A stretch of 42,429 bases of DNA from Candidatus Woesearchaeota archaeon (GTDB lineage Archaea; Nanobdellota; Nanobdellia; Woesearchaeales; UBA11576), in NCBI GenBank assembly GCA_016929255.1, contig JAFGJH010000047.1, positions 1 through 42,429 of the forward strand, given 5' to 3'. A model generated the notes under the pieces. It was not told where the DNA came from. It saw only the letters and a program-made list of their open reading frames with translations, and searched no databases. Shown here piece by piece: positions 7,961 through 16,648 of the stretch (position 1 is its first letter; every line of letters begins with the position of its first letter). A program made the translations under genes and the position numbers.

Positions 7961-8812
7961 CTATTTTGCTTCGAATAATGATCGGTCTATGAAAAGGAGT
8001 TTCCTTTGCACGTCTTCAAGCGACTGCCTGAATTCCTCGAACTTCTGATCCTGCGCATTCTTGATCTCTGTTATCCTGAAGAAGGTGTCATCCTCTTCCT
8101 TGAACTTCGCCCTGACCTGTTCTATGTCGTCGATTATTGCCCTGAACCTGTCTGTCCTTATGAACAGTGGGCCTTTCGGTTCCCTTCTTCTTGGCATCGG
8201 CTCCTCAGCGGCGAAATATGCTGTTGATGGAAGCTGTTCGGGTTCTATGCGTTTCGGAGGAGAGTATCTTTGTGCTGGTCTTGGAAATGCTGTTTCTGTC
8301 CTGGATGAGAATTCCGGCGGCTCTGGCAGCCCTTCCAATGGAGGTATTCTGTCAGGCACGACCTCTTCAGATGGAGCTTCAGGTATCTCAGGGAACTCAG
8401 GTCTTGCGGGCTCTTCAGCCTCATCGGGTGTGTACTTTTCTGTCTCTGGCATCTCAGGAGGTTCAGGCATCATCATCTCCATCCCAGGGATTGGTGGCAG
8501 AGCAGTCTTTTCTTTGCCTATCTTTCTCGGCGCCCTTGATGTCAGTGCTGTGCCGATTGGCTGCAGCGCAGGAAGTTCCATCTTTGGCGCTTCAAGTTTA
8601 CTCTCAACAGGTCTTGGAGGGATGGTTCCTGGAACTTCTGTAGGCAATGGCGGCAAAGAAGTTTCGGGCAGGGGAGGCACATCATCTTTATCAGGGAATT
8701 CAGGGAACTCATCTAGACTGCCAATCCCTTCAATGCTTGGGATAGGCGGAAGTTCCATACCTGCTTCTGGAGTCTCTGATTTAGATTTCTTCAAAAAGTC
8801 GAAAACACCCAT
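7961..8812 (-). CDS. Pro/Glu-rich linker protein with C-terminal helical domain, 283 aa
   Basis: First gene of the three-gene operon. It begins MGVFDFLKKSK, a short hydrophobic-basic N-terminal tag. About 190 residues rich in Pro, Glu and Leu follow (repeats such as LPPLP, FPEIPEAP), expected to be disordered. The folded C-terminal domain (214-283: GPLFIRTDRFRAIIDD to KLLFIDRSLFEAK) is homologous to the whole 76-aa product of the next gene. A strong AGGGGGGTT lies just before the ATG. The design suggests a scaffold or tether: N-terminal anchor, flexible linker, oligomerising end. Function is unknown. Confidence 0.72.
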   Translation of the reverse strand: MGVFDFLKKSKSETPEAGMELPPIPSIEGIGSLDEFPEFPDKDDVPPLPETSLPPLPTEVPGTIPPRPVESKLEAPKMELPALQPIGTALTSRAPRKIGKEKTALPPIPGMEMMMPEPPEMPETEKYTPDEAEEPARPEFPEIPEAPSEEVVPDRIPPLEGLPEPPEFSSRTETAFPRPAQRYSPPKRIEPEQLPSTAYFAAEEPMPRRREPKGPLFIRTDRFRAIIDDIEQVRAKFKEEDDTFFRITEIKNAQDQKFEEFRQSLEDVQRKLLFIDRSLFEAK

Positions 8813-9073
8813 TGTAACCCCCCTAAGTAATCCACTGCGGAATAGCTAACTTATTTATTATTTAAACTTATATTAGTATTCCGGAATAGTGACAAAAACT
8901 ATTTTCGCAGCAGAAGCTGCTGCAGGAATTCCGCGCTTTGCGGGCTGATTCCGGGGTGTTTAAATCCGCTCCGGAATTTCTTCTTTTGTTTTCGGATATT
9001 ATGTTTTTCATGCCGCGTTTCTGCTGGATTGTTCCTGGCAATAGATATAATGGGTGGAAGAGTATTATGTCTC

Positions 9074-10147
9074 ATGAGGGTATTGATTATTACTGGTATT
9101 GCGGCTTTCCTGCTGTTGTTGGGGCTGGTCAGGGCAGCGGCAGATGTGTCGAGGAAGAGCATAGAAGTGAGCGTGGCGCTGCCATCAGAGATGGAGGACA
9201 GGAACAGGTCATACATCATCCTGGAGACTGCAGGCCCGTATTCTGCTGGCGCAGGAGAGAGCATCTCAATGCCTCTCTTTGTCTACCGTGGATCTACATT
9301 GAAGAGGACAGTCTATGTATGGCTCGAGGATGATGGTGGCGTCAGGGTATCTTCCAAGTCAAAGTATTCGCTTCCTGAACGGTTCAGGTCATACAGCATC
9401 TCTGCAGCAGTCAACCTTTCAAAGTGCGTCCAGACAGGCACATATATTATTGTGGCAGAAGGGCTGGATACCAATTCTACCAAAGAGGTGCTCATCGCTT
9501 CCGTCGGCTGCGGACCGTCTGGCTCCTTAGGAGGTTCCAATCAATCATCCGAGATTGCCGAAGGCGACATTTCTTTTGAAGTCATCAGTTCTGTTGGCAT
9601 TGCAGTATCAGGGATACCGTTCAGGACCAGATTGCTTGTATCCAACCCGACGTCGCAGGACCTCGAGGTACAGGCCTGGAGCTATGTGTACCGGTCCTCG
9701 AAGTGCTACTCCGGCGAGAGGGAGGAGAACATGAAGACTGTTAATGTCCCTGAGTTCTCGAACGTGACTTTTGACCTTGAGAACACAGTCATTGCTCCGC
9801 CAGGGGATTACAGTCTGAAGATAAAGTTCTTGCGCTCAGACAGGAAGACTCCGAAGGAGACGACTCTCCTGATAAGGGTTGAGGGGGACAGCTCATCTGA
9901 CTTTCCAGGGATTTCCGGAGGTGGGAATAGTGCTTTGTCCATTGAAAATGGAGGCGGGCCAGACTCAGGCACTGCAGAGAACTCTTCTGCTGTTAAGCGA
10001 AGACTGTTTTCCTCAGGCACATCAGACAATAACTCTTCCTCTGTTGTCTATGAGTCGAGCTCAGCGAAGGCAAGGAAGCTCACAGTGTACTTCATTATCG
10101 GGGCCCTCTCGCTGATACTGGCCGCATTGGTGTTCAAGAAGATCTGA
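9074..10147 (+). CDS. Exported, membrane-anchored protein, 357 aa
   Basis: Sec-type signal sequence at the N-terminus (MRVLIITGIAAFLLLLGLVRA), an extracellular part of about 310 aa, and a C-terminal membrane helix (KLTVYFIIGALSLILAALVF) ending in KK. The outer part looks like two beta-sandwich domains: VFVYRGSTL and FRTRLLVSNPTSQDLEVQAW resemble Ig/CARDB-like repeats. NNSS/NSS sequons and a Ser/Gly-rich stalk follow. Two cysteine pairs could form disulfides. In-frame starts exist at 9029 (TTG) and 9050; 9074 is chosen because the signal peptide begins there and an AT-rich TATA-like stretch lies at 9040-9048. A surface role is likely, ligand unknown. Confidence 0.7.
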   Translation: MRVLIITGIAAFLLLLGLVRAAADVSRKSIEVSVALPSEMEDRNRSYIILETAGPYSAGAGESISMPLFVYRGSTLKRTVYVWLEDDGGVRVSSKSKYSLPERFRSYSISAAVNLSKCVQTGTYIIVAEGLDTNSTKEVLIASVGCGPSGSLGGSNQSSEIAEGDISFEVISSVGIAVSGIPFRTRLLVSNPTSQDLEVQAWSYVYRSSKCYSGEREENMKTVNVPEFSNVTFDLENTVIAPPGDYSLKIKFLRSDRKTPKETTLLIRVEGDSSSDFPGISGGGNSALSIENGGGPDSGTAENSSAVKRRLFSSGTSDNNSSSVVYESSSAKARKLTVYFIIGALSLILAALVFKKI

Positions 10148-10183
10148 TTTTGACGTTTTAAACAGCGCAGTAAAGCACAGAAA

Positions 10184-10193
10184 GATATATAAA
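10184..10193 (+). promoter_or_regulatory. TATA box for the 10216 gene
   Basis: GATATATAAA ends 22 nt before the ATG at 10216, which has no Shine-Dalgarno sequence. This fits a leaderless transcript. Confidence 0.55.
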
Positions 10194-10215
10194 CAAACCT
10201 GGTTTTTTTCTCGCC

Positions 10216-10854
10216 ATGCCTAAAGCGCCAAAGCAGAAAAAAGACGAGAAAAAAGCAGCGGTGAAGCTTACTGACAAGGAGCGCGTCGACAAGGGCGAGG
10301 TGCTCGCCAGGACGATAATAGAGGTGCTTGGAGCTCCGAAGGATTATGTTGAGGAGGCCATACAGGTCGTTGTTGACAAGCTGCATAAGACTGAAGGTTT
10401 TGAGGTGGTCTCGGAGTCTACGTACGAGGCAGAGGAGAAAGGAAAGCTCTTTTCCACGTTCTCAGAGATGGAGATATGGTTCAAGGATGTGGATGCCCTG
10501 TCAAAGTTCATCTTCGATTTCACGCCTTCTTCAGTGGAGATAGTTCAGCCTTCAAAGCTCTCGCTCAGCGCGCTGTTCGTGTCAGGTTTCCTCAATGATT
10601 TCCTTCTGAAGATGCACGATATGGGTCTGAAGCTGAAGGACACTGCTGCGAAGTCGCAGCTGCTCCAGAAGAATACTGACGCGCTGGTCAGGAACTTCTT
10701 AAATTTCATGTTGAAAGAGCCAAGGTCAGCTGAGGAGATAGCAAATATGACTGGCATTCCCGAGGAGAATGCAGACGCGATACTCTCCAACTTCCTGAAA
10801 GCAGGCGTGGTTGAGAAGAAGGGCGAAGGCTACGTGCTCTTGAAGAAGAAATGA
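10216..10854 (+). CDS. Hypothetical protein with C-terminal winged-helix-like domain, 212 aa
   Basis: A Lys-rich N-terminus (MPKAPKQKKDEKKAAVK) is followed by an alpha/beta region and a C-terminal segment, NFLNFMLKEPRSAEEIANMT then AILSNFLKAGVVEKKGEGYVLLKK, which has the helix-turn-helix plus wing pattern of a wHTH domain. No family is recognised. It is the first gene of a probable operon with scpB, 35 nt upstream, so a chromosome-associated role is possible but unproven. Confidence 0.65.
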   Translation: MPKAPKQKKDEKKAAVKLTDKERVDKGEVLARTIIEVLGAPKDYVEEAIQVVVDKLHKTEGFEVVSESTYEAEEKGKLFSTFSEMEIWFKDVDALSKFIFDFTPSSVEIVQPSKLSLSALFVSGFLNDFLLKMHDMGLKLKDTAAKSQLLQKNTDALVRNFLNFMLKEPRSAEEIANMTGIPEENADAILSNFLKAGVVEKKGEGYVLLKKK

Positions 10855-10889
10855 TTTGTTGGCGCGATGAAAGATAAAAGAGTGTGAAA

Positions 10890-12056
10890 ATGCCGGACAA
10901 GATGTCAGACCTGAAGAAGAATGTTGAGGCTATACTTTTCGCAGCAGGCAGGTCAGTCTTGATGAGGGAGTTTCAGTCGCTTCTCCACATAAGGGAGGAA
11001 GGGCTGATAAAGGAGACGATAACAGAGATCAAGGCGGATTACGAGGCCAGCAACAGCCCGATGATGATACTTTCTGAAGGGGATGGCTGGAAGCTGACCG
11101 TGAGGGAGAAGTATCTTCCTGTTGTCCAGAGGATAAATCCCCACACTGAGCTGAGCAAGACCATTCTAGAGACATTGTCAGTGATTGCCTGGAAACACCC
11201 TGTGCTCCAGTCTGATGTTATAAAGGTGAGGACTAACAAGGCTTATGATCACATAGCTGAGCTGGAAAGGCTTGGTTTTGTATCCAAAGAAAGGCATGGA
11301 AGGAGCTTTGTATTGGGGGTGACCCAGAAGTTCTTGGATTATTTTGATCTTCCTGACGACAAGGCAATAAAGGAAATGTTCAAGGGATTTAAGGAGATAG
11401 AGGTTGCTGTCAAGAAGAAAGCCGGTGAGTTTGAGAAGGCTAAAGCAGCCCAGGAATCTGGAGGGATGGAAGCTGCGCCGGCAGAGGCGGAAGAGGCAGG
11501 GCGAAAGGAGTCAGGGAAAGAAGATGGAGGCTCTGAATTGGAGCCCTATATAGATGTCCCTCCCGAGAGGCCGAAGCCCAAGAGCGCCGCAGAGCTCGAG
11601 GTATACGAACTACCTCCGGAAGAGATTTCTAAAGATGCAGAAGAGCCTGTGAAAGTGAATGCAAAGGAGGAGAAGACCGGCCCCGTGAAGAAAAATGAGC
11701 TCAAAGAGACCCCTGAAGAGAAGGCAAAGAGGCTGGCGAGAGAGCTTCTTGGCGAGGACATGCCTAAGGAGCATCCCGTAGAGGAAGAGAACGGAAGGAA
11801 GCTCCATCCGAAACTTGAGGAGTTCATAGCAGGGTCAGTCGAGCGTCTCGCTCCGAAGAGAACAAAGCAGAAGAGAGATGTTGTCGTTGAAAAAAGAGAT
11901 GAAGAGGCTGATGAAGAAGCAGGACAGCCTGAAGAGCCAGAACAAGAAGAGGCTTCGGAAGATGATGTGTCTAAGAAAAAACCTGCAGAGGAATTTCCAG
12001 GACAGTTTTCTGATGAAGGCGAGCCTGAAAAAGAGGATTCAGACAAGGAGCAATAA
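10890..12056 (+). CDS. scpB: ScpB-like chromosome segregation protein with long charged tail
   Basis: The first ~165 residues match ScpB, the winged-helix partner of the SMC-ScpA condensin: LKKNVEAILFAAGRSVLMREF, LETLSVIAWKHPVLQSDVIKVR, YDHIAELERLGFVSKERHGRSFVLGVTQKFLDYF. Bacterial ScpB is about 190-220 aa; this one is 388 aa because of a ~220-residue Glu/Lys-rich, probably disordered tail ending in acidic repeats. A GTG at 10884 is in frame, but the ATG at 10890 is preferred. ScpA and SMC are not in the window. The tail could bind basic partners or DNA-bound proteins. Confidence 0.85.
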   Translation: MPDKMSDLKKNVEAILFAAGRSVLMREFQSLLHIREEGLIKETITEIKADYEASNSPMMILSEGDGWKLTVREKYLPVVQRINPHTELSKTILETLSVIAWKHPVLQSDVIKVRTNKAYDHIAELERLGFVSKERHGRSFVLGVTQKFLDYFDLPDDKAIKEMFKGFKEIEVAVKKKAGEFEKAKAAQESGGMEAAPAEAEEAGRKESGKEDGGSELEPYIDVPPERPKPKSAAELEVYELPPEEISKDAEEPVKVNAKEEKTGPVKKNELKETPEEKAKRLARELLGEDMPKEHPVEEENGRKLHPKLEEFIAGSVERLAPKRTKQKRDVVVEKRDEEADEEAGQPEEPEQEEASEDDVSKKKPAEEFPGQFSDEGEPEKEDSDKEQ

Positions 12057-12058
12057 CA

Positions 12059-12217
12059 ATGCCCAAATTTTATTTTCTTCTGAGGTGTCCGGGTTGCGGG
12101 CACGACATGCTTTATCATACAGACAGCAGAGTGCTTTCTGACAGGCGCAAGTCGTGTGTCTACTGCGGCTGTAGCTTCAAGGCAAAGGAGCATGTTGTCA
12201 AGGAAGTCGTGAAGTGA
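12059..12217 (+). CDS. 52-aa zinc-ribbon protein
   Basis: Small protein MPKFYFLLRCPGCGHDMLYH continuing to the stop at 12215-12217. Cysteine pairs C10-x2-C13 and C33-x2-C36 (plus C38) are arranged as a zinc ribbon, with conserved glycines after each knuckle. The start lies 2 nt after the scpB stop, so it is cotranscribed and coupled with scpB. Zinc ribbons of this size bind nucleic acid or bridge protein complexes; a specific role cannot be assigned. The dense cysteines argue strongly that it is a real gene. Confidence 0.75.
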   Translation: MPKFYFLLRCPGCGHDMLYHTDSRVLSDRRKSCVYCGCSFKAKEHVVKEVVK

Positions 12218-12340
12218 TTATTGGCTGATTGCGTATTGTTTCTTGCCTTGTTTTAGCCTTCAGAGAGCCTGAATTCCGCAGGCCTAAAACCGCGAATTCC
12301 ACATCTTGAAGGCCTATAAAGCCATTTTAAAAACAAAACA

Positions 12341-12350
12341 CATATAAATA
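12341..12350 (+). promoter_or_regulatory. TATA box for gyrA
   Basis: CATATAAATA lies 46 nt before the gyrA ATG, predicting a leader of about 25 nt. The 178-bp gap after the zinc-ribbon gene also holds an imperfect dyad around GAATTCCGC (12275) and GCGAATTCC (12293). Confidence 0.55.
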
Positions 12351-12395
12351 CATCGTATTTTCATACGCATAGTTTCTGGCGGTTTTTGGACGAGA

Positions 12396-14852
12396 ATGGC
12401 AGAAAAGATTGCAGAGAAGACACCTGAATCAGGGTCAGGGGTTGAGAAGATAATCCCTACTGTTGTAGAGGAAGAGATCAAGAGGTCTTATCTAGATTAT
12501 TCTATGTCTGTCATAGTGGGAAGGGCGCTGCCTGATGTGCGTGACGGCTTCAAGCCGGTACACAGGCGCGTGCTTTTTGCCATGAATGACCTGGGCATGT
12601 TCTCGAACAAGCCCTTCAAGAAGTCCGCGAGGATAGTCGGCGAGGTTATCGGTAAGTACCACCCGCATGGTGATGTTGCTGTTTATGACACCCTTGTCAG
12701 GATGGCGCAGGACTTCTCTCTGCGTTACCCTTTGATTCAGGGACAGGGAAATTTCGGTTCTGTCGACGGTGACTCACCCGCAGCGATGAGGTATACCGAG
12801 GCGAGGCTGTCAAGGATATCTGAGGAGATACTTGAGGACATAAAGAAGGACACTGTGGGTTTCCAGCCGAACTTCGACGGCGAGCTGCAGGAGCCGGTTG
12901 TCCTGCCTTGTAAGATACCTAACCTGCTCGTCAATGGCAGTTCAGGGATAGCTGTAGGCATGGCCACCAACATCCCTCCGCACAACATGGGTGAGGTGAT
13001 TGACGGTGCCGTGCGCCTTATCGACAGGCCTGACGCGACCCCCGACCAGCTCATGGAGCAGATAAAGGGACCTGATTTTCCGACAGGTGGCATAGTTTCA
13101 GGAGTCTCTGGAATTGTCGAGGCATACAACACGGGCAGGGGCAAGGTGAAGATAAGGGCAAAGACAGGTTTCGAGACTGTCAGGAACAGGCACAGCATAA
13201 TAGTCTCGGAGATACCTTATCAGGTGAATAAGTCGCTTCTTATCGAGCAGATAGCTGACCTTGTGAGAGACAAGCACATCACAGGGATACATGACATACG
13301 CGACGAGTCTGACAAGGACGGCATGCGTATAGTGATAGAGTTGAAGAGTGAAGCTACCGCTGAGGTTGTCCTGAACCAGCTATTCAAGCACACCAGGCTG
13401 GAGTCTACATTCGGTATCATATTCCTGGGTCTCGTGAACAATGAGCCGCGCCTCCTGAACATAAAGGAGATGCTGCAGTGCTTTATCGAGCACAGGCAGG
13501 TTGTCGTCAGGAGGAGGACTGATTTCGATCTCAAGAAGGCAGAGGAGAGGGCCCACATCCTCGAGGGGCTGATAATAGCACTCGATGACATTGATAACAT
13601 AGTGCAGAAGATAAAAAGGTCAAAGGATGTGGAGACTGCAAAAGCTGTCCTGGTGTCTGATTATTCCCTGAGCGAGGTTCAGGCCAAGGCAATCCTCGAC
13701 ATGAGGCTGCAGAAGCTCGCTTCTCTCGAGCAGGTGAAGATAAAGGATGAGCACAGGTCATTGATAGAGCTCATCGCCGAGCTTAAGTCTATACTTTCAT
13801 CTGAGGAGAGGATACTTGGCATAATAAAGAGCGAGCTCCTCGATATGAAGGAGAAGTACGCCGATGAGAGGAGGACAGAGATAAGCGCTGATGTGGGCGA
13901 AGACCTTTCTGTTGAGGACCTTATAGAAGAGGAGGACATGGTGGTCACTGTGACCCATGCAGGCTACATCAAGCGGCTCCAGGTCGACGCTTACAGGAGT
14001 CAGGGAAGAGGAGGTAAAGGTGTGATTGGGGCATCGACAAAGGAGGAGGATTTTGTCGAGCACCTGTTTGTCGCTTCGACCCACTCGAGTGTGCTGTTCT
14101 TCACGAACCAGGGTCAGGTCTATTGGGTGAAGGTTTATGATCTGCCTCTTGCGTCCAGGCAGGCGAAAGGCAAGGCGATGGTCAACCTTGTGAGTCTGAA
14201 GGAAGGTGAGAAGATTAAGGCGTTCGTTCCCGTGAGGGAATTTGATGATCAGCACTACCTGATAATGTGCACGAAGCAGGGCACTGTCAAGAAGACTTCT
14301 CTAGAGTCTTTCTCCAGGCCGAGGAAAGGGGGCATAAGAGGTATTACTATAAATGAGGGTGACGAGCTGGTCGATGTGGTGATGACTGACGGCTCTATGA
14401 ATGTCATAATAGCCACCAGCAACGGCATGGCGATAAGGTTCTCAGAGAATGATGTCAGGCCGATGGGAAGGTCTGCCGCGGGTGTCAGGGGTGTGAGCCT
14501 CAAGCAGGGTGATTCAGTTATAGGGATGGTTATCGCAGAGGATGACAAGACCCTTCTGACCGTCACCGAGAACGGTTACGGGAAGAGGACTGAAGTCTCT
14601 GAGTACAGGTTCATCAGGCGCGGAGGCGTGGGAGTCAAGAACATACTATGTTCAGACAGGAACGGCAAGGCTGTGTCTATACGCTCGGTGACCGATGATG
14701 ATGAGGTTATGTTCATGTCCCAGAACGGCATAGTGATAAGGACTCCCGTCAAGGAGATTTCTGTGATAGGGCGCGCGACTCAGGGGGTACGTCTCATGAA
14801 GCTTGAGGATGGTGACAGGCTCGTTGACGCCGCAAAGATAATCAATGAGTGA
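12396..14852 (+). CDS. gyrA: DNA gyrase subunit A
   Basis: Breakage-reunion subunit of DNA gyrase, which introduces negative supercoils using ATP bound by GyrB. The 818 aa match bacterial GyrA. The N-terminal domain has [28 protein letters not shown] and the active-site tyrosine Y133 in [10 protein letters not shown]. The C-terminal beta-pinwheel carries the GyrA-box QGRGGKG (about 538-544), which marks gyrase rather than topoisomerase IV. Gyrase in archaea is generally regarded as acquired from bacteria. No gyrB is adjacent, unlike the common gyrBA order, so the partner must be elsewhere. Confidence 0.96.
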   Translation: MAEKIAEKTPESGSGVEKIIPTVVEEEIKRSYLDYSMSVIVGRALPDVRDGFKPVHRRVLFAMNDLGMFSNKPFKKSARIVGEVIGKYHPHGDVAVYDTLVRMAQDFSLRYPLIQGQGNFGSVDGDSPAAMRYTEARLSRISEEILEDIKKDTVGFQPNFDGELQEPVVLPCKIPNLLVNGSSGIAVGMATNIPPHNMGEVIDGAVRLIDRPDATPDQLMEQIKGPDFPTGGIVSGVSGIVEAYNTGRGKVKIRAKTGFETVRNRHSIIVSEIPYQVNKSLLIEQIADLVRDKHITGIHDIRDESDKDGMRIVIELKSEATAEVVLNQLFKHTRLESTFGIIFLGLVNNEPRLLNIKEMLQCFIEHRQVVVRRRTDFDLKKAEERAHILEGLIIALDDIDNIVQKIKRSKDVETAKAVLVSDYSLSEVQAKAILDMRLQKLASLEQVKIKDEHRSLIELIAELKSILSSEERILGIIKSELLDMKEKYADERRTEISADVGEDLSVEDLIEEEDMVVTVTHAGYIKRLQVDAYRSQGRGGKGVIGASTKEEDFVEHLFVASTHSSVLFFTNQGQVYWVKVYDLPLASRQAKGKAMVNLVSLKEGEKIKAFVPVREFDDQHYLIMCTKQGTVKKTSLESFSRPRKGGIRGITINEGDELVDVVMTDGSMNVIIATSNGMAIRFSENDVRPMGRSAAGVRGVSLKQGDSVIGMVIAEDDKTLLTVTENGYGKRTEVSEYRFIRRGGVGVKNILCSDRNGKAVSIRSVTDDDEVMFMSQNGIVIRTPVKEISVIGRATQGVRLMKLEDGDRLVDAAKIINE

Positions 14853-14894
14853 GAAGCAGTAAGAGGTAGTGAGAAGTCGGTGGTGTCAGATAAT

Positions 14895-16025
14895 ATGAAT
14901 GGAGCCATAATAACCCATCCAGGACTGGAGGCTGTTTCCGGGAAGGAGGTCAAGGAGCTTATAGGTGTTGACGCTGAGATTAAGCGTTCTGTTGTGCTTT
15001 TTACCCCTGAAAAGATGGAGGATTTATGCACGCTCTGCTATCGCTCTCAGTCAGCGGTGAAGGTGCTGTGTGTTCTCTTCACATCCAGGTTCAGGAGGAT
15101 GGAGGATATTCTCCCGAAGATAGAGAGGATCGACCTCTCTGGGTGGCTTGAAGGCAAGACATTCTGTGTCAGGAGCAGGATAGTGGAGAACGAGGGTGTT
15201 GATACCATGGAATCTGAACGCCTCATCGGAGAGGTTATCCATGAGAAGTTCAAGGCAAAGGTCGATCTCGAGAAGCCTGACATCCCTCTTTTCGCTTACT
15301 TCATCGGGAATGATTTCTATTTCGGTGTTGACTTTGCAGGTTTTGACATGAGCAAGCGAAACTACAGGATATTCTCGCTGTCGGATTCTGTCAAGGCCAC
15401 AGTCTCCTATGCTCTTGTGAGGCTCGGAGGATACAAGAAGGGCATGACCCTGCTCGACCCGTTTGTCCAGTCAGGGACGGTCGCCATAGAGGCCGCTTTC
15501 TTCGCCACAAAGAAGCCGATAAATTTCTACAACAAGGACAGGTTCGCTTTTTTCAAGTTCCCGCAGCTCAAGGAGTTCAGTTTTGAGAAGTTCTTTGAGA
15601 AGCAGGATAGGTTTGACGCTGATGTCAGGGGGATAACCGCCTCTGATTCGCAGCAGAGGCACGTCAAGGCAGCTGAGAAGAACGCGAAGGTTGCCGGAGT
15701 GAACAAGATCATAAATTTCACCAGGTTTGATGTGGAGTGGATTGACACGAAGTTTGAGAAGCAGAGCGTCGACCGCATAATATCAAACCCTCCGAAGGTA
15801 TCTCGCCTTCTCACTGAGAAGGGTATTGAGAAGCTGTTTCAGGAATTGTTCTACACTGCGGATTTCATCCTAAAGAAGGATGGTCGCATCGTCCTTCTTG
15901 CGAAGAACTATAAGCAGATACTCAACCATGCCGGAAGGCACAATTTCGCGCTCAAGGCCAATTTTCCCTTCATGCAGGGAAAGGAGGAGTTCAGCGTCCT
16001 TGTATTTGAAAGGGAAAAGAAATGA
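14895..16025 (+). CDS. THUMP-domain RNA methyltransferase (Trm14/RlmKL-like)
   Basis: About 376 aa with an N-terminal THUMP-type RNA-binding region (IITHPGLEAVSGKEVKELI; FCVRSRIVENEGVDTMESERLIGEVI) and a C-terminal Rossmann methyltransferase. SAM motif I reads LDPFVQSGTVAIEAA where relatives have DPMCGSGT, and catalytic motif IV reads NPPK instead of NPPY. It probably makes N2-methylguanosine in tRNA (Trm14, position 6) or rRNA, but the motif changes leave the target open. In-frame GTGs at 14880 and 14883 exist; the ATG at 14895 fits the THPGLE start of the family. It ends only 4 nt from the convergent RNase P RNA. Confidence 0.78.
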   Translation: MNGAIITHPGLEAVSGKEVKELIGVDAEIKRSVVLFTPEKMEDLCTLCYRSQSAVKVLCVLFTSRFRRMEDILPKIERIDLSGWLEGKTFCVRSRIVENEGVDTMESERLIGEVIHEKFKAKVDLEKPDIPLFAYFIGNDFYFGVDFAGFDMSKRNYRIFSLSDSVKATVSYALVRLGGYKKGMTLLDPFVQSGTVAIEAAFFATKKPINFYNKDRFAFFKFPQLKEFSFEKFFEKQDRFDADVRGITASDSQQRHVKAAEKNAKVAGVNKIINFTRFDVEWIDTKFEKQSVDRIISNPPKVSRLLTEKGIEKLFQELFYTADFILKKDGRIVLLAKNYKQILNHAGRHNFALKANFPFMQGKEEFSVLVFEREKK

Positions 16026-16029
16026 AATT

Positions 16030-16399
16030 GTAGGGCTGCAGTAAGCCGCCTTCTGTCACACCCGAACACCAAAGTCAAGCTCTGATGCGATAGCGTGTTT
16101 TGACATTAAACTTAGCGTCCCGAAGACTTGCACAAGCCAGGGCTAGCCGTTTAATCCCTTCCTCAAGGAACGTCCGGAGGTTATCTCACCCCTCTCACGA
16201 AGGGCTTCGCATCCTTCATCCTCCCATGAGGTGGTCTCGTTTCTGAGCTGTTGCCGACTGTTTCCAGTCCTCACTTCCGTGAGTGGCTGCAAAAGTGGGC
16301 GGACTTTCCTCAGTTTCCGCAGGAAACTGAGGCCAGCAGACCGGAGGTCCGCGTTGCCTCAGCTTCATTTGGATTCCGGTTGTCAAATTGCAGTCCTAC
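16030..16399 (-). ncRNA. rnpB: RNase P RNA (archaeal type A)
   Basis: Catalytic RNA that removes tRNA 5' leaders. Read on the minus strand it contains GAGGAAAGTCCGCCC near the 5' end (CR-I/P4 strand) and ACAGAAGGCGGCTTAC near the 3' end (CR-V), the universal signature pair. The ends pair as an 11-bp P1 helix (GTAGGACTGCA with TGCAGCCCTAC, one mismatch), which sets the limits at about 370 nt. A minus-strand TATA box sits 25-35 nt upstream. The short frames overlapping it on either strand are not genes. Confidence 0.95.
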
Positions 16400-16422
16400 A
16401 GTTTTGTCTGATTACAGCCCGA

Positions 16423-16434
16423 TTTAAAAATATA
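16423..16434 (-). promoter_or_regulatory. TATA box for RNase P RNA
   Basis: Minus-strand ATATTTTTAAAT is centred about 29 nt upstream of the RNA 5' end inferred from the P1 helix. Confidence 0.6.
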
Positions 16435-16559
16435 TCCTCTGCTTGGCTCAGTAGAAATTGGTGATGCCGCCAATCTGTGGGCTCTGTCGGTCTTGTGTGC
16501 GCATCGGCAAGAGTTGACTTACTATGGTGGGCAGGGTATCAGAAAAATAAAGCAGGAGA

Positions 16560-16617
16560 GGGCGGGCGGCATCCAAGCGAAGCAAGTACTTTCTACTGGG
16601 CCCATCCGCCCACAACC
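16560..16617 (+). other. Structured intergenic segment, H/ACA-like
   Basis: Between rnpB and the Sec61-beta promoter (about 160 nt without a gene) lies a GC-rich hairpin: GGGCGG pairs with CCGCCC at 16606-16611, followed at once by ACA, and a short inner stem AGTA/TACT ends 14 nt before that ACA. This is the spacing used by H/ACA guide RNAs, but no kink-turn is visible and the inner stem is only 4 bp. It may be a guide RNA, or only a GC-rich leader. Confidence 0.25.
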
Positions 16618-16626
16618 TTTAAATAG
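16618..16626 (+). promoter_or_regulatory. TATA box for Sec61-beta/NAC
   Basis: TTTAAATAG-type site centred about 27 nt before the ATG at 16649, which lacks a Shine-Dalgarno sequence. This suggests leaderless transcription. Confidence 0.6.
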
Positions 16627-16648
16627 ATGCCATTTCTCCCTGAAGAGC

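Noticed and set aside
8061-8849. Plus-strand ORF of 262 aa rich in Gly/Ser
   Set aside because: Exact shadow of the Pro/Glu-rich linker gene on the minus strand.
8919-8938. Hairpin GCAGCAGAAGCTGCTGC between divergent genes
   Set aside because: Short stem with no T-run or conserved context, so not enough to call a terminator or RNA.
11546-12193. Minus-strand Ser-rich ORF of 215 aa
   Set aside because: Shadow of the Glu/Lys-rich ScpB tail; the composition is what the antisense of GAR codons gives.
16231-16464. Plus-strand ORF of 77 aa
   Set aside because: Lies within RNase P RNA on the opposite strand; its Cys/Arg content reflects structured RNA.
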